Assembly: GCA_019637645.1 (NCBI GenBank)
Contig: JAHBVH010000016.1
Location: 1-64,000, forward strand
Direction: 5' to 3'
Length of the DNA stretch: 64,000 nt
DNA from: Caldilineaceae bacterium
GTDB taxonomy: Bacteria; Chloroflexota; Anaerolineae; Caldilineales; Caldilineaceae
This document shows, one piece after another, positions 42,924-52,147 of this stretch. Positions within the stretch are counted from its first letter, which is position 1, and the number at the start of each line of letters is the position of its first letter. Both the position numbers and the translations under genes were made by a program. The notes below the pieces were generated by a model that was not told where the DNA came from, searched no databases, and saw only the letters and a list, made by a program, of their open reading frames with translations.

Positions 42924-42957
42924 ACAGTTGACAGGCTTTCCAAACCTATCAACTGTA
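42924..42957. repeat. Family A core hairpin (partial copy)
   Basis: ACAGTTGACAGG and CCTATCAACTGT form a hairpin (one mismatch) around CTTTCCAAA, the same core as the 85-bp elements without their ends. It follows the MFS stop codon and could act as a terminator. Confidence 0.55.
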
Positions 42958-42997
42958 GGACACACATTGGACAGCTTCCAAAGGAAAGGAACTTAGC

Positions 42998-43468
42998 ATG
43001 ACAGCACAAGAACACCAACCACTGATTGATAAAATTCGCCACCTACCAAGCCAGATCGAAGCGCTGGTCGGTGGCCTCAGCGAAACGCAACGGACAACCC
43101 CTTTCCTAGCTGGGGAATGGACCGTCGCACAGAATGTGCACCACTTGGCCGATTCCCACATGAACAGCTATCTTCGCTGCAAATTGATTCTAACCGAAGA
43201 TCACCCAACACTTAAACCCTATGATCAGGACGCATGGGCGCAACTCCCCGATGCCCAAGTTGGGGATCTCACGCCGTCACTGCTCTTGCTCAAGCAGCTT
43301 CACAACCGATGGGTCACCTTTTGGGAAACACTGCCCGCCACTGCCTGGCAGCGCACCGGCTTCCACCCGGAAAATGGGACTGTTACCCTTGAAGAGCAGT
43401 TGCGGCTCTATGCGGCCCACGGCGAAGCGCACATCGACCAGATCACCCGTACCTTGGCCGCGGCGTAG
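42998..43468 (+). CDS. DinB/YfiT-like putative metal-dependent (bacillithiol) transferase
   Basis: A 156-residue four-helix DinB-fold protein. Metal ligands of YfiT type are visible: HHLADSH around residue 49-55 and HGEAHIDQI near the end. Other family blocks are LAGEWTVAQNV, LRCKLILTEDHPTLKPYDQDAW and PENGTVTLEEQLRLYAAHGEAHIDQI. YfiT-type proteins transfer bacillithiol or similar thiols to electrophiles. It is followed by PaiB, RidA and nitroreductase-like genes, together looking like a detoxification neighbourhood (inference). Confidence 0.9.
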   Translation: MTAQEHQPLIDKIRHLPSQIEALVGGLSETQRTTPFLAGEWTVAQNVHHLADSHMNSYLRCKLILTEDHPTLKPYDQDAWAQLPDAQVGDLTPSLLLLKQLHNRWVTFWETLPATAWQRTGFHPENGTVTLEEQLRLYAAHGEAHIDQITRTLAAA

Positions 43469-43490
43469 TGGACAAACTAGGGAAAAGGCC

Positions 43491-43560
43491 GGACGCGGAC
43501 TTACGCGGGTTCGCACGGATTTTCTGTTTTATCCGCGGCGATCTGCGCAAATCCGCGTCC
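43491..43560. repeat. Inverted-repeat element with GGACGCGGA ends
   Basis: GGACGCGGAC at 43491 and ATCCGCGTCC at 43551-43560 pair across a 50-base centre. The end sequence is shared with the compact hairpin at 31952-31985, so both belong to one dispersed repeat group. Confidence 0.55.
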
Positions 43561-43590
43561 GACCGTCACCCTTCAGAATGAGGAGAAGTC

Positions 43591-44217
43591 ATGTATATTC
43601 CCAATGCCAATCGCGTGGATGATCAAGCGCAGTTGGTCGCCTTTATGCAAGCGCATAGCTTTGCTACCTTGATAAGTACGGTCGAGGGTCAACTCTTTGC
43701 TACGCATCTACCCCTTGTCATTGTCACCACGGGCGACACGCTGCTGATCCGAGGTCACTTGGCGCGGGCCAACCCACAGTGGCAAGAGTTGGCGACCCCA
43801 CGCGAAGTGCTGGTGATCTTTCAAGGCTCGCACGCCTATATTTCGCCGACCCTCTATGCGAAGTGGGAAAGTGTCCCCACCTGGAACTACCAAGCCGTCC
43901 ACGCGTATGGCGCGGCGCGGCTGATCCAAGACGAGGCAGGGCTTTTGGCTGCCTTGGCCGAACTCATTACCGCCAACGAGCCAACCTATCAAGCCCACTG
44001 GGATGGCCTTTCCGATCAATTTCGGCAGGGCATGCTCAAGGGCATTGTCGCCTTTGAAATCACGGTGAGCCGGTTGGAGGGCAAGTTTAAGCTCAGCCAG
44101 AATCGTCCGGCGCGCGATCAACAGCAGGTGGCAACCGCCCTGGCCGCCCACAAGGATCAGACCATTGCGGCCACAGGCCAGGCCATGCAACAACAGATTC
44201 ATGCCTTACATGGCTAG
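43591..44217 (+). CDS. PaiB-like FMN-binding split-barrel protein
   Basis: A 208-residue protein with the PaiB signature: MYIPNANRVDDQAQLVAFMQAHSFATLIS, FATHLPLVI, LRGHLARANPQWQ (here IRGHLARANPQWQ), VIFQGSHAYISPTLYAKWESVPTWNYQAVHAYG, and LEGKFKLSQNRPARD. Despite its historical name as a negative regulator, this is a flavin-binding split-barrel fold; its role is uncertain. GAGGAG precedes the ATG. It is the second gene of the small detoxification-type run. Confidence 0.93.
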   Translation: MYIPNANRVDDQAQLVAFMQAHSFATLISTVEGQLFATHLPLVIVTTGDTLLIRGHLARANPQWQELATPREVLVIFQGSHAYISPTLYAKWESVPTWNYQAVHAYGAARLIQDEAGLLAALAELITANEPTYQAHWDGLSDQFRQGMLKGIVAFEITVSRLEGKFKLSQNRPARDQQQVATALAAHKDQTIAATGQAMQQQIHALHG

Positions 44218-44234
44218 ACACTTTGGAGAAAACG

Positions 44235-44639
44235 ATGAGTCAACGTGTCAATATTTCATCCGGTGCCCAGTGGGAGACCCTTGTTGGCTATTCGCGTGCC
44301 GTGCGGATTGGCAATGTCGTCGAAGTGGCCGGCACCACCGCAGTCGATGAACAGGGCCAAGTTGTAGGTCTCGATAACCCCGGTGAGCAGACCCGTTTTA
44401 TCTTACAAAAGATTGAAAAAGCGCTCCACCAAGCCGGTGCGGGCCTGCCCGATGTGATCCGCACACGGATCTTTGTCACCGACATTAGCCGATGGGAAGC
44501 GGTCGGGCGCGCTCACGGTGAATTCTTCCACACGATCAAGCCCGTGGCGACCATGGTCGAGGTCAAGGCGTTGATCAGTCCAGCATTGATGGTGGAGATT
44601 GAGGTAACAGCCATTGTGCCGGACAATGCCCCAGGCTGA
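44235..44639 (+). CDS. RidA family (enamine/imine deaminase-like) protein
   Basis: A 134-residue chorismate-mutase-like protein. It has GAQWETLVGYSRAVRIGNVVEVAGTT, DNPGEQTRFILQKIEKALHQAGAGLPDVIRTRIFVTDISRWEAVGRAHGEFF and PALMVEIEVTAIV. The catalytic Arg (VIRTRIFVTD) and Glu (MVEIE) of RidA are present. RidA destroys reactive 2-aminoacrylate intermediates arising from PLP enzymes. GGAGAAAACG precedes ATG 44235; the longer frame to 44223 is not needed. Confidence 0.93.
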   Translation: MSQRVNISSGAQWETLVGYSRAVRIGNVVEVAGTTAVDEQGQVVGLDNPGEQTRFILQKIEKALHQAGAGLPDVIRTRIFVTDISRWEAVGRAHGEFFHTIKPVATMVEVKALISPALMVEIEVTAIVPDNAPG

Positions 44640-44649
44640 TGAAGATTGA

Positions 44650-44740
44650 GAAAATGTTTCGGCAAACGTAGGCTAAAGCCCGCTTGAGCGGGCGCTGTCT
44701 GGTAGCCCGGTGCTTCAGCCCCGGGCGCGGTTACGCAATT
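44650..44740. repeat. GC-rich palindromic intergenic repeat
   Basis: Two small hairpins are seen: AGCCCGCTTGAGCGGGC (~44677-44693) and a GCCCGG...CCGGGC pair with GGTGCTTCAGC between. Such GGCTAAAGCC / GCTTCAGCC repeats are common dispersed intergenic elements. No gene fits between 44640 and 44767. Confidence 0.5.
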
Positions 44741-44767
44741 CAGCAGGAAGGTCAGAAGGAAGCAGCC

Positions 44768-45421
44768 ATGAGTGAATTTCCCAGAACCGATCAGAATCGA
44801 ATCCGCCGGATGCCTAGCCGCGGCGCGTATGACAAAGCGACGATCTATCCTATCATCGACGAAGCCTTGCTCTGCCATGTGGGGTTGCTGCGCAATGGGG
44901 AACCGGTGGTGATTCCCACCTTGCACGCCCGCCGTGGCGATGAAATCTTGCTCCATGGCGCTACCACCAGCCAACTGATCCAATATGCCGCGGCGGGTCA
45001 CCCGCTCTGTCTCACCATGACGCTGATCGATGGGCTGGTGCTGGCCCGTTCCGTCTTTCACCACTCGGTGAATTACCGATCCGCCGTCCTCTTTGGCCGG
45101 GGTCAGCGATTGCCAGAGGCCGAAAAGGGGGAGGCCCTCACCCACTTTACCGAGAAGCTCTTACCTGGGCGTTGGGACGATGCCCGTCAACCCACGCCCT
45201 CCGAAATGAAGGCAACGGCCATTGTCGCCGTGCAGATTGACAGCGCCTCGGCCAAGGTGCGCACCGGCCCACCCAACGATGATGAAGAAGATTATGCCCT
45301 ACCCATCTGGGCTGGCGTCCTACCGATCCACCAACAATTCGGTGCATTGGAGGCCGATCCAAAGTTGACGGCTGGCATCCCTGTGCCGGGCTACCTTCAG
45401 CCCTATAGTCAGGGCGAATGA
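44768..45421 (+). CDS. Pyridoxamine 5'-phosphate oxidase-fold (NimA-like) flavoprotein
   Basis: A 217-residue split-barrel flavoprotein with the NimA-like pattern: the N-terminal RRMPSRGAYDKATIYPIIDEALLCHVG, PVVIPTLHARRGDEILLHGATTSQL, LVLARSVFHHSVNYRSAVLFG and a DDEEDYALPIWAGVLPI end. Related proteins reduce nitroimidazoles or bind haem or flavin; the real substrate is unknown. AAGGAAGCAGCC precedes ATG 44768. It is the last plus-strand gene before the converging envelope cluster. Confidence 0.92.
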   Translation: MSEFPRTDQNRIRRMPSRGAYDKATIYPIIDEALLCHVGLLRNGEPVVIPTLHARRGDEILLHGATTSQLIQYAAAGHPLCLTMTLIDGLVLARSVFHHSVNYRSAVLFGRGQRLPEAEKGEALTHFTEKLLPGRWDDARQPTPSEMKATAIVAVQIDSASAKVRTGPPNDDEEDYALPIWAGVLPIHQQFGALEADPKLTAGIPVPGYLQPYSQGE

Positions 45422-45429
45422 CAAGCGGA

Positions 45430-45466
45430 ATGCTTCTCGGCAGGCGCATCACCTGCCGAGAAGCAT
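45430..45466. terminator. Bidirectional hairpin between converging genes
   Basis: ATGCTTCTCGGCAGG and CCTGCCGAGAAGCAT are perfect 15-base arms around a short loop, centred in the 55-base gap between the flavoprotein and the M23 protein stop codons. Confidence 0.8.
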
Positions 45467-45476
45467 ACGACGCAAC

Positions 45477-48400
45477 CTAGGGGCGGCGGCGACCCGGCCA
45501 TTCGGGGGCCAAGTCCACCCTGGGCGGCGCGATGGAACGGGTCCCCGCACTCGTCGCCAGCGCCAGAAAGGGGGTGGGATCACAGAAACCACCCCAGCCG
45601 TCGGTGCGCCGATAGGGGAAGAGGCGAATGCCAAAGTGCAGATGAGCCCCATAGGAAAGGCCAGATTCGCCCGCTAGCCCAATCGGTTGCCCCACGCGTA
45701 CCGTCGCGTTTTGGGGCAGATCAATGCGCGATAGGTGAGCATAGAGCGATTCACCCCACGTATGCTCTAGCAGCATAAAGTGACCAAAGCCCCCTGCCTC
45801 AAAGTCCACCCGTTTAACCACCCCCGCATCAACCGCTAACAAAGGCGTGCCGACCGGCGTAGCAAAGTCGAGCCCATTGTGTCCACGCAGCGGAACCCCA
45901 TCATAACTAATTTGTCGATAGAAATCAGCCGCGCCACCCCACCCTTGCGAGAGCGCCCAATTCCCCGCAAAAGGCCGTTGTACCCGAATCGCGGCCGCGA
46001 CCGGCGCGGGGGCCAGCAGGCGCGTACCGCTGGGATCAGCAATCGCGATCCAGCCGGTGACGCTTGGACCAGCCCCCACCACCCCGCGCACCTGCATCCA
46101 GTCGATGCCATCCGCCGCCCGCGGACCGGCCAATATCGTCAGCTTCTCACCCTTAGCCGCCACGGCCAGCACATGCTCGGCGGGCTGGCCGACATAGCCA
46201 GCAGAGGCGCGGATATTGGCACTACCAGCTATAACAGTAGCCGCGCTGCCAGCGACAAAAACACGACCGAGGTAGCCAGGCATGGAGCCGCCACCACTAG
46301 GAACTTCGTCCGTCGTGGGGGGTGGCGGTGTTGCGGCCAGCAGACGTAGGCCATTAGGATCGATCTCGGCGACCCAACCGACGGCAACGCTGTTATCGGC
46401 TAGGGTGGCGCGCACCTGCCACCAAAGGAGGGCGTCGGCACTTTGGGGACCAGCCAACACCATCACCGGCGCACCGACCGGAATTTGACCAATCACCTGT
46501 TCGCTGGGTTTGCCCACATAGCCAGGATCTTTGCGCAGGTTCAGCCAAGCTTGGGCAAAACGCTGTGGGACGTTGCTTGCTTGGCTAAAGGCCACATCCG
46601 CCGCCGCCGTTGCCACGGCACGGAGGCCACCCGGCGCGCTTGTGACCAATAACACCACTTGGGCATTCGCGGCCGCGGCCCAACCGGTTACCGGCGCGCC
46701 CGTCGTCACCACGGTTTGGATCGGCCACCAAGTCAAGCCGTCGCGGGCCACAGCGTCGCCCTGAATGGTGGCCGACATGCCTGGCGACAACAGGCCGAGC
46801 AGATCGCTGCCATCTTTGCCTAGGTGGCCGGGAGACTTGCGCACATTGAGCCACTCCTGGGCAAAGACAGTTTGGCCGTTCGTAAACTTAGTCGGCTTTG
46901 GCAAGACCACGGGTGGCGTGACAACGACTTTCTCTTTCTCTTTGGGAGGCCGCCAAGTGGGATCGACCTGGGCAAGCGCTTGGGCGCGGGCGCGGTAGAG
47001 GCGCAGAAGCGGATCCCAATCACTGTGGAAGACCCGATCCATGCCCGACAACCGATCCCCATCGCCATTATCCGGGGTCGCCATCATGCCCCACTGCATA
47101 TAACCACGCGCCCCCAGGCCAAACCACTTGTCCATATCACCAGCGACCCGCGGGCTCCGATCTTCGCCCATGCGCGCATCAAAGCCCGCTTCTTCAATGA
47201 TAAAGGGTAGCTCTAGCTCGCGGGCCAACGGGCTGTCATCCTCCTGATTACTGCCTTGGTAGGCATGAATCGTAATAAAATCGAGGTTCGGCGATTGGTA
47301 GAGCCGTCGCTTGAGCGCGGGGGTAAAGAGCCACGCGTGGCGCGTGCTGATCATCCCGGTGGTGATGAGGTGGTTAGGAGCGAGCCGCCGAATAAAGCTG
47401 GCAATGGTATGAACAAAGTCAATATAGAGCAGCGGATTGGGGTCATTTTCGTCGCCCTGGTTGCCGCGATCCAACTTGAGTTCGTTCCCGATCTCCCAGG
47501 CCATGATCTGCGGTTCATCGCGGAAGGCCGTGACCACCTCCCGTACAAAGGGTAGATAATTATCTTGGTAGCCACCCGTAAAGAAGGCTTTGTTCAAGAG
47601 ATTGTTTTGGTAGAAACGGTCATCGCCTGGCACGCGCAGATTGACATCGGCGTAGAGATTGCTCAGCGCGGGCAAGAGATAGATTTCCGGGAAGTGCGTT
47701 TTGATGATGCCCAAGAGATCGCGCAGGCGCGTGATGGTCTGGGCCACATTGGCCTTGACGCTGGGCACAAAGATCCGGACGACGCGCATCCCGGCGGCTT
47801 GGGCAGCGTTGAGTTGATCAAGGCGATGGCCCGCGCTCGATGCGGGTAGCGTCTGACCATCCCCATAGTGAACCAAGCCCCGCAGGTTGGCCCCGACAAA
47901 GCGGAAAGGGCGATCTTGACAGACAAACTCGTTCCCTGCTACGCGCATAAAGGCCGAACTAGGGCCACGTGTGGTAGCCTGGGCGGTAAGTTGGCTAGCC
48001 GAGGGGGCGACGGGCTGCAAAGTGACCGGTAGGGTCAGATCGGCTTGGGCCGCGAAGCCCGTGCGGAAGGGCCAATAGCCCTCGGCGCTCACCTCCACAT
48101 GATAATCACCAGCAGGCACGTCGGGAAAGCGAAACTGGCCCTGGCGGTCGGTCACAGCGGTCACAGCATAGCTAGTTTGACCAGCGGTACGCGGCAAGGT
48201 GTAGCGGTGGTGGGCCTGCAAAGCGCTGCCCTTGGCACGCAGCTCGGGATGATGGGCGACAAGCTGTTGACGGAAGGCGGCATAGGGGAGGCCAATCACC
48301 TTGGTCGCGACATGATGCCGCCAACAGGCCCAAGGTGTGCCAGCAAAGCCCGTCAAAGGCCGATCCCAGACAATTTCAGCGGGGTAGGGGTTTTCGGGTA

Positions 48401-50510
48401 GGGCATAGGTTGTCTGCGCCACGAAGCGGTTTTGGGTCGTTTGCAGCGCTGGGTTGTACTTATGCACCAGTTGCTTGAACTCCCCATAGGTCAACCCGGC
48501 CACCGCGGGCTCGACATATTTGCGCCAACAGGTGGCAACGGTGCCCGTAAAGCCAGTGATGGCGCGGGTCCAGGTAATGGCCGTCGCCGCGTCCAAGGCA
48601 GCCGCTTGGACAGAGCCCAGCGTCTCCTGCCCCCCCACCAGCCGGACCCGCGCGCCCGCCACGGGTCTACCCGCCTGGGTGACCGTCCCGTGGATGGTCA
48701 GCGGCAAGGGTGGCAGGGGGAGTTGGGCAGTTGCAACCTGGCCGCGTGGTTGCGCACCGTCTTTGAGCGCCACGATCCGATCGACCAGTTGCATTGGTTG
48801 GCCTTGGCGGTTGGGGCCAAGGTGGCGAAACGACGCCCACTGCCCATGGTGGCCGACTTCAAAGAGGCACGCGCCAAGCACATAGTCATCGCTGGTGAGG
48901 TGGCCGTTATACCAAGCCAACGATTGCCAATAGGCTTCTTCGGCGAGGGGCGCATCGTCGTTGAGCCAGCCGACATCCCCCCAAGCCGCGTTCTGATACA
49001 TACGCGTCAGACCGGCCTCGGTGATAATTACGCGGTGGCGGTCGCCATGGCGGGTGCGAATGCCAGCCATGCAGGTGCGGTAGCTCCCACCACTGGTGGC
49101 CGAGCCAGCGGCAGGGTAGAGGGTGGGCCAGCCATATTCATGAAAGCCCAGATAACGATAGTGCGCTAGCGTGTTGGGGAAATAGTCGAGATAGTGCGCG
49201 GCGCTAGTAAAGTTGCCAGCCCCAAAGTTAAAGGCAATGGCTTCAACGCCTTGCGCCTGAAGGGTCTGATAGAAGGCAACTTGGAAGCGATCATAGTTCT
49301 GTAAGAGCCGAGCTGTCTCCTGGGGTTGCTGTTGAAACTGGTCAGACGCTGGCCCTGGCACGGCTTCGTTGAGGCTCATCCAGCCGTCGATCAGCAGACG
49401 CCCATTAGCACCTCGTTTGGTAGCAAGGCCAAAATTATAGCGGAGAATCTCTTCGGCAAGGGCGCGCCCCTGGCCTTCTGGATCGTTGCTCTCCAGCATC
49501 TGTCGTTGGGTGTGGACATCTTTGTAGAGCCGCCCAATCACAAAGGCATCGGGGGCGCGAAAGCGGCGGATCTCTTCCAGCAACATGGTGTTGGCGGTGT
49601 CGGCATGGATGAGCAGAACCGGCGGCTGGACGCGATTGATCGCCTCCCACAGCCCATGTTGATCGGTGGAAAGGTGGAGATAGAAGCCGAGTTTGTTGCC
49701 TTGCCCCACGCGCACGGGCGGGGCAGCCGCTTCCACTTGAATATCTAGCCAAACGCGTTCGCCAAACCATTCCCCCGCGGCGTTGCGCATCCGCCAATCG
49801 CTACGATAGCGGCCCGGTACTTGTGGTGCGGTGACGTTCCAGGCAAAATCAGCCTGACCTCCTGGCGGCGTTGGCGGGGCCGGAATGGCAACCGTGGCAT
49901 TGAGGGGTTCGCCATTTTGGAGAGCAAGCTGATAACCAGCTCCCCAATGCGTTGTTCCCTGATTGCGTAGTGTCCACATTTGTTGAAGCGCGGTGCCTGG
50001 GACGAAGCGACTCCCGTCGGCGATCTGATCGCTCAGGTAGAGTGCGCCATCGCGCGTCGTCTGTGGTTCGGCTGCCATGAGGGGGTGCAAGAACGGGGTC
50101 GGATCGATGATATTGCTTGGATAACCAGCCACGCTTGCACCTTGCTGCTTTAGGGTGAGATGGAGGTGGCTGCCACGGGCATTGCCGGTGCTATCGGCCA
50201 ACCCCAGCAACTCGCCCGCGGCCACCGTCTGTCCCTCAACCACAGCGGTGCTATGAAGATGGGCATAGATGGTCTCATAGCCATCGCGATGTTGGACACG
50301 GACATGAATGCCATAGTTATGGCCGTTGACCGTCGGTTGAACCATCTTCACAACGCCAGGCGCGACACAAAAAATGCGGCTGCCATGCTCGGCTTCAATA
50401 TCGACCCCTTCATGGCCGGGCAGCCCAAATTGAACATAATCCGCCGCATTCACACCAAAGGCTTGGGTGATGGTACGTTTCTCCGTCGGCCACACTTCAA
50501 AAACAAACAT
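45477..50510 (-). CDS. Giant multidomain cell-wall/glycan hydrolase with M23 domains at both ends
   Basis: A 1677-residue protein. Order: M23 peptidase (1-145; ligands H33, D37 and HLH at 115-117); NBR1-type Ig domain (155-260); a glycosidase-like TIM barrel (~275-585; acids in SLNEAV and IITEAG); a carboxypeptidase-regulatory-like Ig split by two LysM-like ~60-residue repeats (~646-773); a GH5-like barrel (~855-1185; WEIGNE and IIEEAG); three SH3b domains (~1213, 1317, 1425); and a second M23 domain (1508-1652; RGHNGLDF and AHLHFG). Every catalytic signature looks complete. There is no N-terminal signal peptide although all domains are extracellular types. It is last of four similarly oriented envelope genes. 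Confidence 0.9.
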   Translation of the reverse strand: MFVFEVWPTEKRTITQAFGVNAADYVQFGLPGHEGVDIEAEHGSRIFCVAPGVVKMVQPTVNGHNYGIHVRVQHRDGYETIYAHLHSTAVVEGQTVAAGELLGLADSTGNARGSHLHLTLKQQGASVAGYPSNIIDPTPFLHPLMAAEPQTTRDGALYLSDQIADGSRFVPGTALQQMWTLRNQGTTHWGAGYQLALQNGEPLNATVAIPAPPTPPGGQADFAWNVTAPQVPGRYRSDWRMRNAAGEWFGERVWLDIQVEAAAPPVRVGQGNKLGFYLHLSTDQHGLWEAINRVQPPVLLIHADTANTMLLEEIRRFRAPDAFVIGRLYKDVHTQRQMLESNDPEGQGRALAEEILRYNFGLATKRGANGRLLIDGWMSLNEAVPGPASDQFQQQPQETARLLQNYDRFQVAFYQTLQAQGVEAIAFNFGAGNFTSAAHYLDYFPNTLAHYRYLGFHEYGWPTLYPAAGSATSGGSYRTCMAGIRTRHGDRHRVIITEAGLTRMYQNAAWGDVGWLNDDAPLAEEAYWQSLAWYNGHLTSDDYVLGACLFEVGHHGQWASFRHLGPNRQGQPMQLVDRIVALKDGAQPRGQVATAQLPLPPLPLTIHGTVTQAGRPVAGARVRLVGGQETLGSVQAAALDAATAITWTRAITGFTGTVATCWRKYVEPAVAGLTYGEFKQLVHKYNPALQTTQNRFVAQTTYALPENPYPAEIVWDRPLTGFAGTPWACWRHHVATKVIGLPYAAFRQQLVAHHPELRAKGSALQAHHRYTLPRTAGQTSYAVTAVTDRQGQFRFPDVPAGDYHVEVSAEGYWPFRTGFAAQADLTLPVTLQPVAPSASQLTAQATTRGPSSAFMRVAGNEFVCQDRPFRFVGANLRGLVHYGDGQTLPASSAGHRLDQLNAAQAAGMRVVRIFVPSVKANVAQTITRLRDLLGIIKTHFPEIYLLPALSNLYADVNLRVPGDDRFYQNNLLNKAFFTGGYQDNYLPFVREVVTAFRDEPQIMAWEIGNELKLDRGNQGDENDPNPLLYIDFVHTIASFIRRLAPNHLITTGMISTRHAWLFTPALKRRLYQSPNLDFITIHAYQGSNQEDDSPLARELELPFIIEEAGFDARMGEDRSPRVAGDMDKWFGLGARGYMQWGMMATPDNGDGDRLSGMDRVFHSDWDPLLRLYRARAQALAQVDPTWRPPKEKEKVVVTPPVVLPKPTKFTNGQTVFAQEWLNVRKSPGHLGKDGSDLLGLLSPGMSATIQGDAVARDGLTWWPIQTVVTTGAPVTGWAAAANAQVVLLVTSAPGGLRAVATAAADVAFSQASNVPQRFAQAWLNLRKDPGYVGKPSEQVIGQIPVGAPVMVLAGPQSADALLWWQVRATLADNSVAVGWVAEIDPNGLRLLAATPPPPTTDEVPSGGGSMPGYLGRVFVAGSAATVIAGSANIRASAGYVGQPAEHVLAVAAKGEKLTILAGPRAADGIDWMQVRGVVGAGPSVTGWIAIADPSGTRLLAPAPVAAAIRVQRPFAGNWALSQGWGGAADFYRQISYDGVPLRGHNGLDFATPVGTPLLAVDAGVVKRVDFEAGGFGHFMLLEHTWGESLYAHLSRIDLPQNATVRVGQPIGLAGESGLSYGAHLHFGIRLFPYRRTDGWGGFCDPTPFLALATSAGTRSIAPPRVDLAPEWPGRRRP

Positions 50511-50588
50511 CCTGTGCTCCTTTCCTTCGGTCAGCGACCGTAGACCAAGCGAAAGCCAGCCAGCTATGCTAGATTGGCCGCATGGGGG

Positions 50589-50658
50589 TGATCAGCGTGA
50601 CCAGAGAGCTGACAGGTTTGGCAAACCTGTCAGCTCTAGCCCAAGTGCGTAACTTCTA
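50589..50658. repeat. Family A inverted-repeat element, copy lacking left end
   Basis: It shares GATCAGCGTGACCAGAGAGC and the CTGACAGGTTT...AAACCTGTCAG core with copy 1 and ends in CAAGTGCGTAACTTCTA. The left terminal repeat is missing. It lies upstream of the large M23 gene. Confidence 0.75.
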
Positions 50659-50699
50659 ACTGGCATAAACGTTAGTAATATTTTATTTTAACGCAGAAG

Positions 50700-52049
50700 T
50701 TACCGAATAGGTCCCACAGAGAACGTTGCACTCTGGAGCAAGTGGTTGTCGGACTGCCGCCGGAATTCGAGCCGCCACTGGCCGGTTGGCAAGCCACCAA
50801 GCGGTGCATAGAAGGTATAGCCAAAGCCGTTCAGCTGGTGACGGTTCTCTCCCCACACGACATGAGGACGCGTAAAGAAAAGATTACCGTTATGGTACCA
50901 AAGGTGCGTCATGGTGGTCTGGAGTGGCAAATTTTGGAAGCTCCAGTTCACTTCAATCCGCTGGAGGCCAATGGGGAAGTGGGTCGTGGGGGTCTGGCAA
51001 CGATTGGCCCGGTCTACTGTGGTACAGAAGGTGATCGGCCCCACTAGGGCGTTACCACTTGGGGGGGGCGGGGTGTTAACAGCGGGGGGCGGGGTGTTAA
51101 CAGGGGCGAGCCAATATTCGCCGGGCTGGCCTTCCGCCGTCCAGCCGATCACGCCGTTATCGGCGTGGACATACCACCAGACCGACTGTTGGGCACAGCG
51201 GGGGCCATCGCGCAAAAGCATTGCTTCGCCAGGGTAGATCCGCCCCACGAGCGGCGATTGGCGATTGGGCTCCTGAAAGACGCGGTTCGGCGTGGGTGGT
51301 TGGGGCAAGACATAGGCACGCATGCCCCGTTGCAAGCGCGTGGGCACCGTGTTGGGACAGCTTGGGGTGGGATCACTGCCGAGGGTATCGAGCGAATCCA
51401 AGCGCCATACGCCACCGAGCAGCAGCACGCGGTAGCGGTAGCGCTCTCGTTGGTAGCGCCAATCCCCAGTGGTGTATTCTGCCGTAATGATGACCGCGTC
51501 AACGAGTGCTTGGGGCCCATTTTCTTGCACCGTCGCCAGGGATTCAATGGTGATTTCGCGCGTATTGGCAAAGCTGGCCTGAAAAGCCGGATAGGTGAGG
51601 ACATCTTGCAGCCGGGGTGTCAGATAGCCATAGGCCGGACGAAAATCACCGGTGCGGAGGCCAACGATCACTGCCTGCCAGAAGAGACGCACCTGTTCGC
51701 GCGGATTGGGGCCGGGGCTGGGTGGTGTACTGGGTGGCAGCGGTGTCCAGGGTGGCGAGGGCGAGGGCGGCGCTCCTTGTGGGATCTGCAACTGATCGCC
51801 CACATATAAGCGCTCACCCTGCTGTTGCCACAGAGCCAGATTAGCCTCACGCAGGGCGGCATAGGTGACACCACAGCGATTGGCAATCTTGATCCACCCA
51901 TCGTTCGCCTGCACAAGATAGGGATTGGGGCAGGCCGCCCAGAGCGCGGCTGGCAGGAAAGCCATACCGACAAGGCTCGCCAGCCAGAGCCCCAAGCCCC
52001 AAGCCCACCCGCGGGCATAGCGATGCTTCCATTGTTGATTAGCCACCAT
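50700..52049 (-). CDS. Secreted LysM/SH3b-type envelope protein
   Basis: A 449-residue exported protein. A signal peptide spans WAWGLGLWLASLVGMAFLPAALWA with cleavage before ACPNPYLVQ. A LysM domain follows (YLVQANDGWIKIANRCGVTYAALREANL...LYVGDQLQIP), then a Pro-rich linker (PPSPSPPWTPLPPSTPP), a NTF2-like region (~REQVRLFWQAVIVGLRTGDFRPAYGYLTP), an SH3b domain (VGRIYPGEAMLLRDGP...VIGWTA), a second Pro linker and a beta-rich C-terminal domain. It is likely anchored to peptidoglycan or surface glycan. TTGGAGAAGATC precedes ATG 52049. Confidence 0.88.
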   Translation of the reverse strand: MVANQQWKHRYARGWAWGLGLWLASLVGMAFLPAALWAACPNPYLVQANDGWIKIANRCGVTYAALREANLALWQQQGERLYVGDQLQIPQGAPPSPSPPWTPLPPSTPPSPGPNPREQVRLFWQAVIVGLRTGDFRPAYGYLTPRLQDVLTYPAFQASFANTREITIESLATVQENGPQALVDAVIITAEYTTGDWRYQRERYRYRVLLLGGVWRLDSLDTLGSDPTPSCPNTVPTRLQRGMRAYVLPQPPTPNRVFQEPNRQSPLVGRIYPGEAMLLRDGPRCAQQSVWWYVHADNGVIGWTAEGQPGEYWLAPVNTPPPAVNTPPPPSGNALVGPITFCTTVDRANRCQTPTTHFPIGLQRIEVNWSFQNLPLQTTMTHLWYHNGNLFFTRPHVVWGENRHQLNGFGYTFYAPLGGLPTGQWRLEFRRQSDNHLLQSATFSVGPIR

Positions 52050-52147
52050 GATCTTCTCCAACCTTGCTGGTCGGTACTGGCGCAATGGCCTGTCCCACCG
52101 TTTTTGTTTCGGTGGTCATGGGCTGGGGCTACGTCATGACCACCGCT

